Shown here: piece by piece, positions 56,228 through 64,000 of the stretch
How positions within the stretch are numbered: the stretch's first letter is position 1
How the letters are laid out: every line of letters begins with the position of its first letter
Origin: Paracoccus zhejiangensis
GTDB lineage: Bacteria > Pseudomonadota > Alphaproteobacteria > Rhodobacterales > Rhodobacteraceae
Assembly: GCF_002847445.1 (NCBI RefSeq)
Contig: NZ_CP025430.1
Span: forward strand, 3,406,501-3,470,500
Direction: 5' to 3'
Length of the DNA stretch: 64,000 nucleotides
Translations under genes and position numbers: made by a program
Notes under the pieces: generated by a model
The model's database searches: none
What the model saw: only the letters and a program-made list of their open reading frames with translations
What the model was told of the DNA's origin: nothing

Positions 56228-56950
56228 ATGGAATGGCAGGCCGAGGGCACGGTGATCACGCGCCGCGCGCATGGGGAAAACGCCATCATCATCGAAGTGA
56301 TGACGGTGGAGTTCGGCCGCCATGCCGGGCTGGTGCCGGGGGGTGCCTCGCAGAAGCGGGCGGCGCTGCTGCAACCGGGGAACCGCCTCTCGCTGCGCTG
56401 GCGGGCGCGGCTGGATGACCAGCTGGGCACCTTTGCCGCCGAACCCCTGCGCGCCCGTCCGGGGCTGATGGCCGATCCGCTGGCTCTGGCCGGGCTGAAC
56501 GCCGTCTGCGCGATGCTGGGATTTGCCCTGCCCGAACGCGACCCGCATCCCGGCCTGACACTGTCGACCGAGGCGCTGCTGGACCGGATGGATGCGGGCG
56601 GGGACTGGGCCGAGGATTATCTGCACTGGGAAATGCAGCTTCTCGACGAGATGGGCTTCGGCCTCGATCTCGTCGATTGCGCGGTAACCGGCGCGCGGGA
56701 GGGGCTGGCCTATGTCAGCCCGCGCTCGGGCCGGGCCGTTAGTCGGGCCGGGGCAGGGGAATGGGCGGACCGCCTTTTACCGCTGCCGGCGATCCTCGGC
56801 GGGGCCGGGGACAATCGCGGCCGGGGCATTGCCGAGGGGCTGGCCATCACTGGGCATTTTCTGGATGCCCGGCTGGCGCGGGAGCTGGTGGGAAAGCCGC
56901 TGCCAGCCGCGCGGGGGCGGCTGGTGCGGCGTTTGGCCGGGGGGAGCTGA
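56228..56950 (+). CDS. recO: DNA repair protein RecO
   Basis: 240 residues. The OB-fold N-terminus (EWQAEGTVITRRAHGENAIIIEVMT, then FGRHAGLVPGG) and a helical C-terminus (LHWEMQLLDEMGFGLDLVDCAVTG) match RecO, which loads RecA on gapped DNA with RecF and RecR. The zinc cysteines of some RecO proteins are absent here, as in many Alphaproteobacteria. I chose the ATG at 56228 over one at 56192 because EWQAEG is the usual start. Confidence 0.93.
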   Translation: MEWQAEGTVITRRAHGENAIIIEVMTVEFGRHAGLVPGGASQKRAALLQPGNRLSLRWRARLDDQLGTFAAEPLRARPGLMADPLALAGLNAVCAMLGFALPERDPHPGLTLSTEALLDRMDAGGDWAEDYLHWEMQLLDEMGFGLDLVDCAVTGAREGLAYVSPRSGRAVSRAGAGEWADRLLPLPAILGGAGDNRGRGIAEGLAITGHFLDARLARELVGKPLPAARGRLVRRLAGGS

Positions 56951-56958
56951 GGCGGGCC

Positions 56959-57381
56959 TCAGCCTTCCGGGGTATGCGGCGTATAGACCAGTTCCGGGCC
57001 GCTGCCGGTCAGGGTCAGCCGGCCACCTTCGAAGCGGGCGGCAGTTGCCCCCTCGATTGCCGCGAAATAGCCGGTCTCCTGCGGCATGCGGTCGCCGATG
57101 CAGGCCATCCGCGTCGACACGACCGGCCCGATGGCCAGTTCCGGCAGCGTGCCCGCCTGCGCCCCGCTGTAGCGGTTGCAGAAGCCGGCACCGCTGATCC
57201 GGTCCGCCTCGAGCAGCAGGGTCACATGGGCGGATTCGACATCCTGCCCGCCCATGCTGACCAGCTGGTAATCACCAAGCGGCACCGCAGCCGCGCTGCC
57301 ACCCGTTGTTGCCGCCGGCTCGCAAGCCGCCAGCAGCAGCGGTGCCAGTGCCAGCGCGGCAACTTTCCCCAGCCCGCGCAT
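56959..57381 (-). CDS. META-domain lipoprotein, copy 1
   Basis: 140 residues. The leader ends in the lipobox LAAC (Cys20), so it is a predicted lipoprotein. The mature part resembles the META domain (GDYQLVSMGG, then GAGFCNRYSGAQ, ending LTLTGSGPELVY). It is the second gene of a tandem pair whose stop and start share bases (TGATG at 57379-57383). META proteins are envelope-associated; roles are poorly known. Confidence 0.77.
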   Translation of the reverse strand: MRGLGKVAALALAPLLLAACEPAATTGGSAAAVPLGDYQLVSMGGQDVESAHVTLLLEADRISGAGFCNRYSGAQAGTLPELAIGPVVSTRMACIGDRMPQETGYFAAIEGATAARFEGGRLTLTGSGPELVYTPHTPEG

Positions 57382-57785
57382 CAGAGCGGCCGACCGGGTT
57401 CGAATTGCATGTAGGTCGGACCCTTCACCAGCAGAACGCCGCCCTGGTAGTCGGCACTGGTGGCGCTGCGCACGGCCTCGAAGAAGCGCTGTTCCTGCCG
57501 GGCTTCGCCGCAGGGCGCGCTGGTCGGCACGAAATTCGTCACCTGGATCGCCGGCAGGGCGGCGGCATTGGTGGCGGTGAAGCTGTTGCAGGGGCCGCTG
57601 CCGAGGATCTGGTTGCCGGTGAAACGGACGGCCATGTTGCGCTCGGGCACGGCGTCCTGACCGATGCCGACCAGATAATAGCTTTCCAGCGGCACGTTGC
57701 CGGTCAGGCCATTGGCAGAGGGCACCGGCTCACAGGCGGCAAGGGCGGTGAGGGCGGCAAGCAGGGTGACGGCGGGGCGGATCAT
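57381..57785 (-). CDS. META-domain lipoprotein, copy 2
   Basis: 134 residues, lipobox LAAC with a lipidated cysteine at about residue 18. The mature part parallels its downstream neighbour (ESYYLVGIGQDAVPE, GSGPCNSFTA, FFEAVRSATSA) and is clearly a paralogue. Two cysteines (GPCNSF and APCGEA) match positions in the other copy, suggesting a conserved disulfide. The pair probably arose by tandem duplication. Confidence 0.77.
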   Translation of the reverse strand: MIRPAVTLLAALTALAACEPVPSANGLTGNVPLESYYLVGIGQDAVPERNMAVRFTGNQILGSGPCNSFTATNAAALPAIQVTNFVPTSAPCGEARQEQRFFEAVRSATSADYQGGVLLVKGPTYMQFEPGRPL

Positions 57786-57894
57786 GGCAGTGTCCTCGTG
57801 AAGCTGAACTTTTGTGTGTCAGCAACGCCTTACACCGGATTTTCGTTCCTTGCACGCCCCTTCACGCAGGCCTGACCGCTTGCCCGGCCACGTG

Positions 57895-59502
57895 TCACCC
57901 CAGCAACCGCCGCGCGATCACCTGCGCCTGGATCTCGGCCGCTCCCTCGAAGATGTTCAGGATGCGGGCATCGCAGAGCACCCGGCTGATCTGATATTCC
58001 AGCGCGAAACCGTTACCCCCATGAATTTGCAGGGCATTGTCGGCGCTGGCCCAGGCAATCCGCGCGCCCAGCAGCTTCGCCATCCCGGCCTCGAGATCAC
58101 AGCGATGGCCGTGATCCTTTTCCCAGGCACTGAAATAGGTCAGTTGCCGGGCGATCATGATTTCGACCACCATCATCGCCAGCTTGTCGGCGACGCGGGG
58201 GAAATGGATCAGCGATTTGCCGAACTGCTTGCGGTCCAGCGCATATTGCAGGCCCAGTTCCAGCGCGTTCTGCGCCACGCCAATGGCGCGGGCGGCGGTC
58301 TGGATGCGGGCGCTTTCGAAGGTCTGCATCAGCTGCTTGAAGCCCTGGCCTGTGACTCCGCCCAACAGGTTCTCGCCCTTGACCTCGAACCCGTCGAAGC
58401 CGAGCTCGTATTCCTTCATCCCGCGATAGCCCAGAACCTCGATCTCGCCGCCGGTCATGCCGGGGGTGGGGAACGGATCCTCGGCGGTGCCGGGGGTCTT
58501 TTCGGCGATGAACATCGACAAGCCGCGATAATCGTCGGTCGCGGGATCGGTTCGCGCCAAGAGCGTCATCACATGGGTGCGGGCAGCATGGGTGATCCAG
58601 GTCTTGTTGCCGGTGACCTTCCAGTCCAGCCCGTCCTTGACCGCGCGGGTGCGCAGGCTGCCCAGGTCGCTGCCGGTATTCGGCTCTGTGAAGACGGCGG
58701 TGGGCAGGATCTCTCCGCTGGCCAGTTTCGGCAGCCAGTGTTCCTTCTGCTCGTCCGTGCCGCCGCCCAAGATCAGCTCTGCCGCGATCTCGCTGCGGGT
58801 GCCAAGCGAGCCGACGCCGATATAGCCGCGCGACAGTTCCTCGGAGACGACGACCATCGCCGCCTTGGACATGCCGAGACCGCCCAGTTCCTCCGGAATG
58901 GTCAGGCCGAACACGCCGAGTTCCGCCAGCTCGTCGATGATCTCGATCGGGATCAGCTCGTCCCTCAGATGCCAGCCATGGGCATGGGGCACGACCTTGT
59001 CATCGGCCCAACGGCGGAACTGGTCGCGGATCATCTCCAGATCCTCGTCCAGCCCGGTGGCGCCAAAGGTGGCGCTGCCGCGATTGTCGGCGACCAGCTC
59101 GGCCAGACGGGCGCGGGCGGCGGGGGTGTTGCCGGCCATCAGCGCGCGTGCAGCCTCGGACGGCTGCCACTCTATCCCCAGATCCGACAGCCGGGCGAAT
59201 TCGTTCTGGCTCATCAGGATGCCGCCGGCAATCTGGCTCAGATATTCGCCAAAGCCGATCTGCAGGATCAGCCGCTCGATCTCGCCATCGACACGGGCCG
59301 ACCATGCCGAAAGCTGCTTCAGCGCCTCGACATAGGTGGCCAGCCAGGACAGGGCGTGCGCCGCATGCTGGTTCTGTTCCAGAAGTGCCGCATCGACCTT
59401 GCCGCCGGGGGCCACGATGTCGCGCAGCGCCGAGGTGGCGCGGGCTTGCAGATCATCCAGTTCGGGCAGGATCGCTTCGGGTGTCTGGGCCATGTCTTTC
59501 AT
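57895..59502 (-). CDS. mcd: (2S)-Methylsuccinyl-CoA dehydrogenase Mcd
   Basis: 535 residues, longer than ordinary acyl-CoA dehydrogenases because of an N-terminal helical domain of about 150 residues (AAHALSWLATYVEALKQL, ILQIGFGEYLSQIAGG) that marks Mcd. The usual core follows: FTEPNTGSDLGSLRT for FAD, YRGMKEYELGFDGF, and C-terminal LQIHGGNGFALEYQISRVLCDARILNIFEGAAEIQ with the region of the catalytic glutamate. Mcd converts methylsuccinyl-CoA to mesaconyl-CoA in the ethylmalonyl-CoA pathway for growth on acetate. The ATG at 59502 follows GAGGA. Confidence 0.9.
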   Translation of the reverse strand: MKDMAQTPEAILPELDDLQARATSALRDIVAPGGKVDAALLEQNQHAAHALSWLATYVEALKQLSAWSARVDGEIERLILQIGFGEYLSQIAGGILMSQNEFARLSDLGIEWQPSEAARALMAGNTPAARARLAELVADNRGSATFGATGLDEDLEMIRDQFRRWADDKVVPHAHGWHLRDELIPIEIIDELAELGVFGLTIPEELGGLGMSKAAMVVVSEELSRGYIGVGSLGTRSEIAAELILGGGTDEQKEHWLPKLASGEILPTAVFTEPNTGSDLGSLRTRAVKDGLDWKVTGNKTWITHAARTHVMTLLARTDPATDDYRGLSMFIAEKTPGTAEDPFPTPGMTGGEIEVLGYRGMKEYELGFDGFEVKGENLLGGVTGQGFKQLMQTFESARIQTAARAIGVAQNALELGLQYALDRKQFGKSLIHFPRVADKLAMMVVEIMIARQLTYFSAWEKDHGHRCDLEAGMAKLLGARIAWASADNALQIHGGNGFALEYQISRVLCDARILNIFEGAAEIQAQVIARRLLG

Positions 59503-59704
59503 CGAATCCTCGCATTGCGGCGTTGCAGCATCCCTAGGCGCTTTGCAGTCGCAGCGCAACTATAATGCGCAAGATGTGATATGAACGAATGAAAATGTCG
59601 CGTTAGTCCGGAAGGCTGCGCCGCCGATCCGGGCGCTTGTTCGTTCTCTGCAGATTCTGCAACCCGGCTTCCCTTCGCCTGAAGCTCCGGCTAGCGTGCG
59701 GCCC

Positions 59705-60469
59705 ATGTTCGGGTTGGAAATCTGGCAGTTCTGGGCGGCCATCGGCATCACGCTTTTCGCGGGCTTCGTGAAGGGCGCGGTGGGCTTTGCCATGCCGATG
59801 ATCATGATGTCCGCCTTCGGCTCGATCCTGCCCGCCACCACGGCGCTGGCGGCGCTGATCCTGCCGACGCTGGTGACCAATATCCAGCAGGCCTTCCGTC
59901 AGGGACGGGGCGAGATGATCGCCTCGGTCAAGCGGTTCCGGCTGCATATCGCCATGGTGGTGATCTTCATCGCCGTCTCGGCCGGCTTTGCCAAGATGAT
60001 CCCGCAGGCAGTGATGTATATCCTGCTGGGCCTGCCGATCATGCTCTACGCGCTCTGGCAGCTGTCCGGGAGGTCGCTGACGATCCCGATCCATCACCGC
60101 AGCCGGGTCGAGGCGATCACCGGCATCATCGGCGGGCTCTATGGCGGCATCTCGGGCATCTGGGGGCCGCCGCTGATCGTCTATCTCCTGTCCATCGGCG
60201 TCGACAAGCGCGAGCAGGTGCGGGTGCAGGGGATCGTCTTCCTGATCGGGGCGGTGACATTGCTGGTCGCGCATCTGTTTTCCGGTGTGCTGAACGCGCA
60301 GACTCTGCCCTTCTCGCTGATCCTCTGCATTCCTGCCGTGATCGGGATGCAACTGGGCTTTGCCTTGCAGGACCGGCTGGATGTGGTGCAGTTTCGGCGC
60401 TGGACCCAGATCCTGCTGGTCATCAGCGGGGCCAACCTTGTCCGCCGTGCCTTTGAACTCTGGAGCTGA
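59705..60469 (+). CDS. TauE/SafE-family sulfite/anion exporter
   Basis: 254 residues with about eight membrane helices. The TauE/SafE repeats are visible: [18 protein letters not shown] near the N-terminus and [22 protein letters not shown] in the middle. Members move sulfite, sulfoacetate or other organosulfur anions; the substrate here is unknown. A GTG at 59696 would add three residues. It ends two bases before dapE, so the two are likely in one transcript. Confidence 0.85.
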   Translation: MFGLEIWQFWAAIGITLFAGFVKGAVGFAMPMIMMSAFGSILPATTALAALILPTLVTNIQQAFRQGRGEMIASVKRFRLHIAMVVIFIAVSAGFAKMIPQAVMYILLGLPIMLYALWQLSGRSLTIPIHHRSRVEAITGIIGGLYGGISGIWGPPLIVYLLSIGVDKREQVRVQGIVFLIGAVTLLVAHLFSGVLNAQTLPFSLILCIPAVIGMQLGFALQDRLDVVQFRRWTQILLVISGANLVRRAFELWS

Positions 60470-60470
60470 G

Positions 60471-61607
60471 ATGACCGACGCCGCCCAACTGACCGCCCGC
60501 CTGATCCAATGCCCATCGGTGACACCCGAGGAGGGCGGCGCGCTGGTCCTGCTGCGCGATCTGCTGGCGGATGCCGGATTCGAGGTCACGCGCGTCGATC
60601 GCAATGGCACGCCGAACCTCTTTGCCCGCTGGGGCGCAAAGGGGGCAAAGACCTTCGGCTTCAACGGCCATACCGATGTGGTGCCGCCCGGTCCGCTGGG
60701 GTCATGGACCCATCCACCCTTCAGCGGCCATCTCGAGGACGGGGTGATCTGGGGCCGTGGCGCGACCGACATGAAATCCGGCGTCGCGGCCTTTGTCGCC
60801 GCCGCCGTGGATTTCGTCACGGAGACCCCGCCCGATGGTGCGGTGATCCTGACCGTCACCGGCGACGAGGAAGGCCCCGGTCGTGACGGCACGGTCGCGC
60901 TGCTGGACTGGATGACGGCCAATGGCGAGCGGATGGATGTCTGCGTCGTGGGCGAGCCCTCGAACCCCAACACCTTCGGCGAGATGATGAAGATCGGCCG
61001 CCGGGGCAGCATGAATGTCCATGTCACTGCCAAAGGCGTGCAGGGCCATGCTGCCTATCCGCACCGGGCCAAGAACCCGCTGCACGCGCTGACGCGCTAT
61101 CTGAACGACCTCATCGCCGCACCGCTGGACGAGGGGACCGAGCATTTCGACCCGAGCGGCTTGCAGATCGTCACCATCGACACCGGCAACCCGGCCAGCA
61201 ACGTCATCCCTGAAAAGGCCGAGGCGGTGGTGAACATTCGCTTCAACGATGCCCATAGTTCCGCCTCGCTGACCAAGGACCTGACCGAACGTGCCGCGAA
61301 GATCAGTGCCGAAACAGCGGTCGAGATCACGCTTGATGTCCATGTTTCGGGCGAAAGCTTCCTGACGCAGCCCGGCCCCTTCGTCGATCTGGTCCGCGGC
61401 GTGGTGCGTGAGGAGACCGGCATCGACCCGGTGCTGTCCACCTCGGGCGGCACCTCGGATGCGCGCTTCGTCAAGGATCACTGCCCGGTGGTCGAGTTCG
61501 GGCTGGTCGGCCTCTACATGCATCAGGTGGACGAGCGCGTGCCGGCGCAGCAGGTGAATGACCTGAAGCGCGTCTACCAGAAGATGCTTGAGCGGTATTT
61601 CGCATGA
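60471..61607 (+). CDS. dapE: Succinyl-diaminopimelate desuccinylase DapE
   Basis: 378 residues of the M20 metallopeptidase fold. Zinc ligands and catalytic points are in order: [32 protein letters not shown] with the acid pair, VVGEPS, and [11 protein letters not shown] near the end. The final MHQVDE histidine is the last ligand. DapE makes LL-diaminopimelate for lysine and peptidoglycan. ATG at 60471 comes right after the transporter stop; the frame runs open upstream only inside that gene. Confidence 0.95.
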   Translation: MTDAAQLTARLIQCPSVTPEEGGALVLLRDLLADAGFEVTRVDRNGTPNLFARWGAKGAKTFGFNGHTDVVPPGPLGSWTHPPFSGHLEDGVIWGRGATDMKSGVAAFVAAAVDFVTETPPDGAVILTVTGDEEGPGRDGTVALLDWMTANGERMDVCVVGEPSNPNTFGEMMKIGRRGSMNVHVTAKGVQGHAAYPHRAKNPLHALTRYLNDLIAAPLDEGTEHFDPSGLQIVTIDTGNPASNVIPEKAEAVVNIRFNDAHSSASLTKDLTERAAKISAETAVEITLDVHVSGESFLTQPGPFVDLVRGVVREETGIDPVLSTSGGTSDARFVKDHCPVVEFGLVGLYMHQVDERVPAQQVNDLKRVYQKMLERYFA

Positions 61608-62020
61608 AGATCGAGGTCACCGACGATCTGGAGGCCTGCCTTGCCGTGCGCATGGCGGTATTCGTCGCCGAGCAGGGCTATTCCGAGGCCGAGGAACTGG
61701 ACGGACAGGACGATCATGCGATCCAGATCCTCGCGCGCGACGGCGACCGCCCGGTCGGCACGGCACGGGTCTTTGCAGAAGGAGCGACCGGCAAGATCGG
61801 CCGGGTCTGCGTCCTGCCCGAGATGCGCGGCACCGGCCTTGGTGCCGATCTGGTCCGCGCCGCGCTGGAGGTGCTGCGCGCGCAGCCCGGCATCCGCCGC
61901 GTGAAATTGAGTGCGCAGGTCCGGGCGATGGGTTTCTATGAAAAACTGGGCTTCGTGGGGCAGGGGGCCGATTACGACGATGGCGGCGTGCCGCATCGGG
62001 ACATGGTTCTGGACTTGTAA
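61604..62020 (+). CDS. GNAT-family N-acetyltransferase (ElaA-like)
   Basis: 138 residues. Motif A of the acetyl-CoA site is [21 protein letters not shown]; the end [14 protein letters not shown] is the usual beta6-alpha4 turn. The early [22 protein letters not shown] block is that of YjcF/ElaA-like enzymes. It overlaps dapE by four bases (ATGA). The substrate is unknown. Confidence 0.87.
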   Translation: MKIEVTDDLEACLAVRMAVFVAEQGYSEAEELDGQDDHAIQILARDGDRPVGTARVFAEGATGKIGRVCVLPEMRGTGLGADLVRAALEVLRAQPGIRRVKLSAQVRAMGFYEKLGFVGQGADYDDGGVPHRDMVLDL

Positions 62021-62074
62021 GCCGCCCTGCATTTTGCCGCTGTGCGCCGCATGGCGCCGTGCTAACAGTCGGAC

Positions 62075-64000
62075 ATGGCACAGATCCCCTCGAAACAGCA
62101 GATCCTCGACTGGGTGGCCGACCACCCGGACGCAAATTCCAAGCGCGACATCGCCAAGGCCTTCAACATCAAGGGCGCCGAGCGCATCGAGCTGAAGCGC
62201 CTGCTGAAGGAGCTGGAGGCCGAGGGCCATCTGGAACGCCGCCGCCGGCACTACCAGGACACGCATCAGTTGCCCCCGGTCACGGTCGTGCGGCTGGAAT
62301 CCCCCGACGGCAATGGTGATCTCTGGGCGCGGCCGCTGGAATGGCAGGGCGAGGGGCCGGAACCGCGCATCCTCTACAAGCCGCGCGAGGCTGACAGCGC
62401 GCTGGGGCCGGGCGACCGCATCCTTGCCCGGCTGATCGAGGTGCAGGGCGAGGATTACCAGTATGACGCAAGGCTGATCCGCAAGATCACCCTCGCGCCG
62501 CAGAAGATCGTCGGCATCTTCCGCAAGGAAGCAGAGGGCGGCCGGATCGTCCCGATCGACAAGGGCCAGGACCGCGAATGGCGGGTGCGCCCTGACGCCA
62601 CCCATGGCGCGCAGCCGGGGGAACTGGTCGAGGCCGAGCAGGTCGGCCCGAAGAACCGCCTTGGCCTGCCCTATGCGCGGGTGACCGAGCGTCTGGGCGA
62701 TCCCTCCGCCCCGCGCGCCGTCAGTCTGATCGCGATCCACCAGCACGGCATTCCCGACGATTTCCCCGAACAGGTGCTGGCCGAGGCCGATGCCGCCAAG
62801 CCCGCCACGATGAAGGGCCGCGAGGATCTGCGCCCGCTGCCCTTGGTCACCATCGACCCCGCCGATGCCCGCGACCATGATGACGCGGTCGCGGCGATGA
62901 TCGAGGAAGACGGCGGCGCGACCATCTGGGTCGCCATCGCCGATGTCGCCCATTACGTCCGCCCCGGCTCGGCGCTGGACCGCGAGGCGTGGAAACGTGG
63001 CAATTCGACCTATTTCCCCGACCGGGTGGTGCCGATGCTGCCAGATGCGCTGTCGGGCGATCTCTGCTCGCTGCACGAGGGCGTCGACCGGGCGGTGATC
63101 GCGGTTCGGATGCGGCTCGATGCGCAGGGCAACAAGGTCTCGCACAGCTTCCATCGCGGGCTGATGAACAGCCGCGCCTCGCTGGCCTATGAACAAGCGC
63201 AGGCGGCTGCGGACGGCAATCCCGATGATCAGACCGCGCCCCTGGTGGATGAGGTCATCAAGCCCCTCTGGCACGCCTATGACCTGCTGAAGCAGGCCCG
63301 CGCGCGGCGTCAGCCGCTGGATCTGGACCTGCCCGAACGCCGGATCGAGTTGACCCCGGACGGGCGGGTGAAATCGGTGAACTTCCGCGACCGCTTCGAC
63401 GCCCACCGGCTGATCGAGGAGTTCATGGTGCTGGCCAATGTCGCCGCCGCCGAGGAACTGACCCGCCGCCAGCGTCCGCTGCTGTTCCGCGTTCACGAGG
63501 AACCGACGCTGGAAAAGATCGACGCCCTGCGCGAGGTGGCGCAGGCATCGGGCTTTACGCTGGCCAAGGGGCAGGTGCTGCACACGCATCATCTGAACCG
63601 GCTTCTGGCGCAGTCCGAGGGCACGGATTTCGACGAGTTGATCAACATCACCACCCTGCGCTCGATGACCCAGGCCTATTACCATCCCGAGAATTTCGGC
63701 CATTTCGGTCTGGCGCTGAAAAGCTATGCCCATTTCACCAGCCCGATCCGCCGCTATTCCGATCTGGTCGTCCACCGGGCGCTGATCACCGCGCATGGCT
63801 GGGGCAAGGACGGGCTCAGCGATGCCGAGATCGAGCGTCTGCCCGAGACCGCCACCCATATCAGCGAGACCGAGCGGCGGTCGATGGCGGCCGAGCGGGA
63901 TACGACCGACCGCTATCTCGCCGCCTTCCTGGCCGAGCGTGTCGGGTCCGAGATGACCGGCCGTATCAACGGCATCCAGCGCTTCGGTGCCTTCATCCGG
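62075..64000 (+). CDS. rnr: Ribonuclease R, 3' end outside window
   Basis: The first 642 codons of RNase R. A helix-turn-helix N-terminus (SKQQILDWVADHPDANSKRD), cold-shock-like OB domains, then the RNB domain with VTIDPADARDHDDA holding the magnesium-binding aspartates (about residue 260-272), and FAHFTSPIRRYSDL-type end (here YAHFTSPIRRYSDL). The S1 domain begins just before the edge (MTGRINGIQRFGAF). It degrades structured RNA 3' to 5'. The large open frame on the other strand is only its shadow. Confidence 0.95.
   Translation, partial: MAQIPSKQQILDWVADHPDANSKRDIAKAFNIKGAERIELKRLLKELEAEGHLERRRRHYQDTHQLPPVTVVRLESPDGNGDLWARPLEWQGEGPEPRILYKPREADSALGPGDRILARLIEVQGEDYQYDARLIRKITLAPQKIVGIFRKEAEGGRIVPIDKGQDREWRVRPDATHGAQPGELVEAEQVGPKNRLGLPYARVTERLGDPSAPRAVSLIAIHQHGIPDDFPEQVLAEADAAKPATMKGREDLRPLPLVTIDPADARDHDDAVAAMIEEDGGATIWVAIADVAHYVRPGSALDREAWKRGNSTYFPDRVVPMLPDALSGDLCSLHEGVDRAVIAVRMRLDAQGNKVSHSFHRGLMNSRASLAYEQAQAAADGNPDDQTAPLVDEVIKPLWHAYDLLKQARARRQPLDLDLPERRIELTPDGRVKSVNFRDRFDAHRLIEEFMVLANVAAAEELTRRQRPLLFRVHEEPTLEKIDALREVAQASGFTLAKGQVLHTHHLNRLLAQSEGTDFDELINITTLRSMTQAYYHPENFGHFGLALKSYAHFTSPIRRYSDLVVHRALITAHGWGKDGLSDAEIERLPETATHISETERRSMAAERDTTDRYLAAFLAERVGSEMTGRINGIQRFGAFIR

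Noticed and set aside
57814..59565. Open frame of 583 codons on the plus strand
   Set aside because: Entirely antisense to the methylsuccinyl-CoA dehydrogenase gene; the reading is low-complexity with no motif.
61574..63859. Open frame of 761 codons on the minus strand
   Set aside because: It lies antisense to RNase R and dapE-linked genes whose motifs are clear; long antisense frames are normal at this GC content.
1..64000. CRISPR arrays
   Set aside because: No run of short, evenly spaced direct repeats was seen; the repeats present are dispersed and about 112-200 bases long.

Overview
The window looks like alphaproteobacterial DNA of the Rhodobacteraceae type, most likely Paracoccus or a close relative. 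The evidence is the high GC content, a methylsuccinyl-CoA dehydrogenase of the ethylmalonyl-CoA pathway, the run of core genes at the right end, and a short intergenic repeat of a kind I associate with this family. The genus is an inference. Roughly the first 54.6 kb is accessory DNA full of insertion sequences and broken genes. From about 54.8 kb onward the genes are compact, intact and housekeeping-like (rarD-type permease, recO, mcd, dapE, rnr), so the right end is probably chromosomal.

Layout. 1-1104: IS91-family transposase, cut by the window edge. 1683-2153: CYTH phosphatase. 2328-9116: a large arsenic-resistance locus: ArsR-ArsC fusion, GAPDH, ArsJ, Acr3, glutaredoxin-type ArsC, ArsH, a second ArsR and an MFS exporter. 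Most genes overlap by four bases. 9241-15775: MliC-type lysozyme inhibitor, AraC regulator with GMC oxidoreductase and a shikimate dehydrogenase broken by one stop codon, and a serine hydrolase, interspersed with copies of a dispersed repeat. 16117-22826: an ion and stress block with a CPA1 antiporter carrying a cyclic-nucleotide domain, a CPA2 antiporter with a small HTH protein, a tandem universal stress protein and small proteins. 23480-27208: repeat copy, antitoxin remnant, and a Fic gene broken by a frameshift and a clean IS256 insertion.

27405-40176: a complete 2-aminoethylphosphonate (2-AEP) catabolic block. It holds an ABC importer, a DMT permease, PhnY, PhnA, PhnW, a Na/Pi cotransporter and a divergent LysR regulator. 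2-AEP would be imported, transaminated by PhnW, oxidised by PhnY and cleaved by PhnA to acetate and phosphate. The block is bracketed by two serine-recombinase C-terminal remnants, each beside a sequence resembling the 3' end of a tRNA.

40512-54620: a mobile-element graveyard (IS3, IS21, IS256 and IS5 remnants) holding a truncated FAD oxidoreductase with an intact pentaheme cytochrome, a deleted LacI regulator, and one very large intact gene. That gene encodes a 1699-residue protein joining a DEDD-type exonuclease domain, a RecQ helicase and a UvrD-type helicase. It is the best candidate for an under-described system here.

No rRNA, complete tRNA gene or CRISPR array was seen. All assignments are from reading the sequence; no database search was run.
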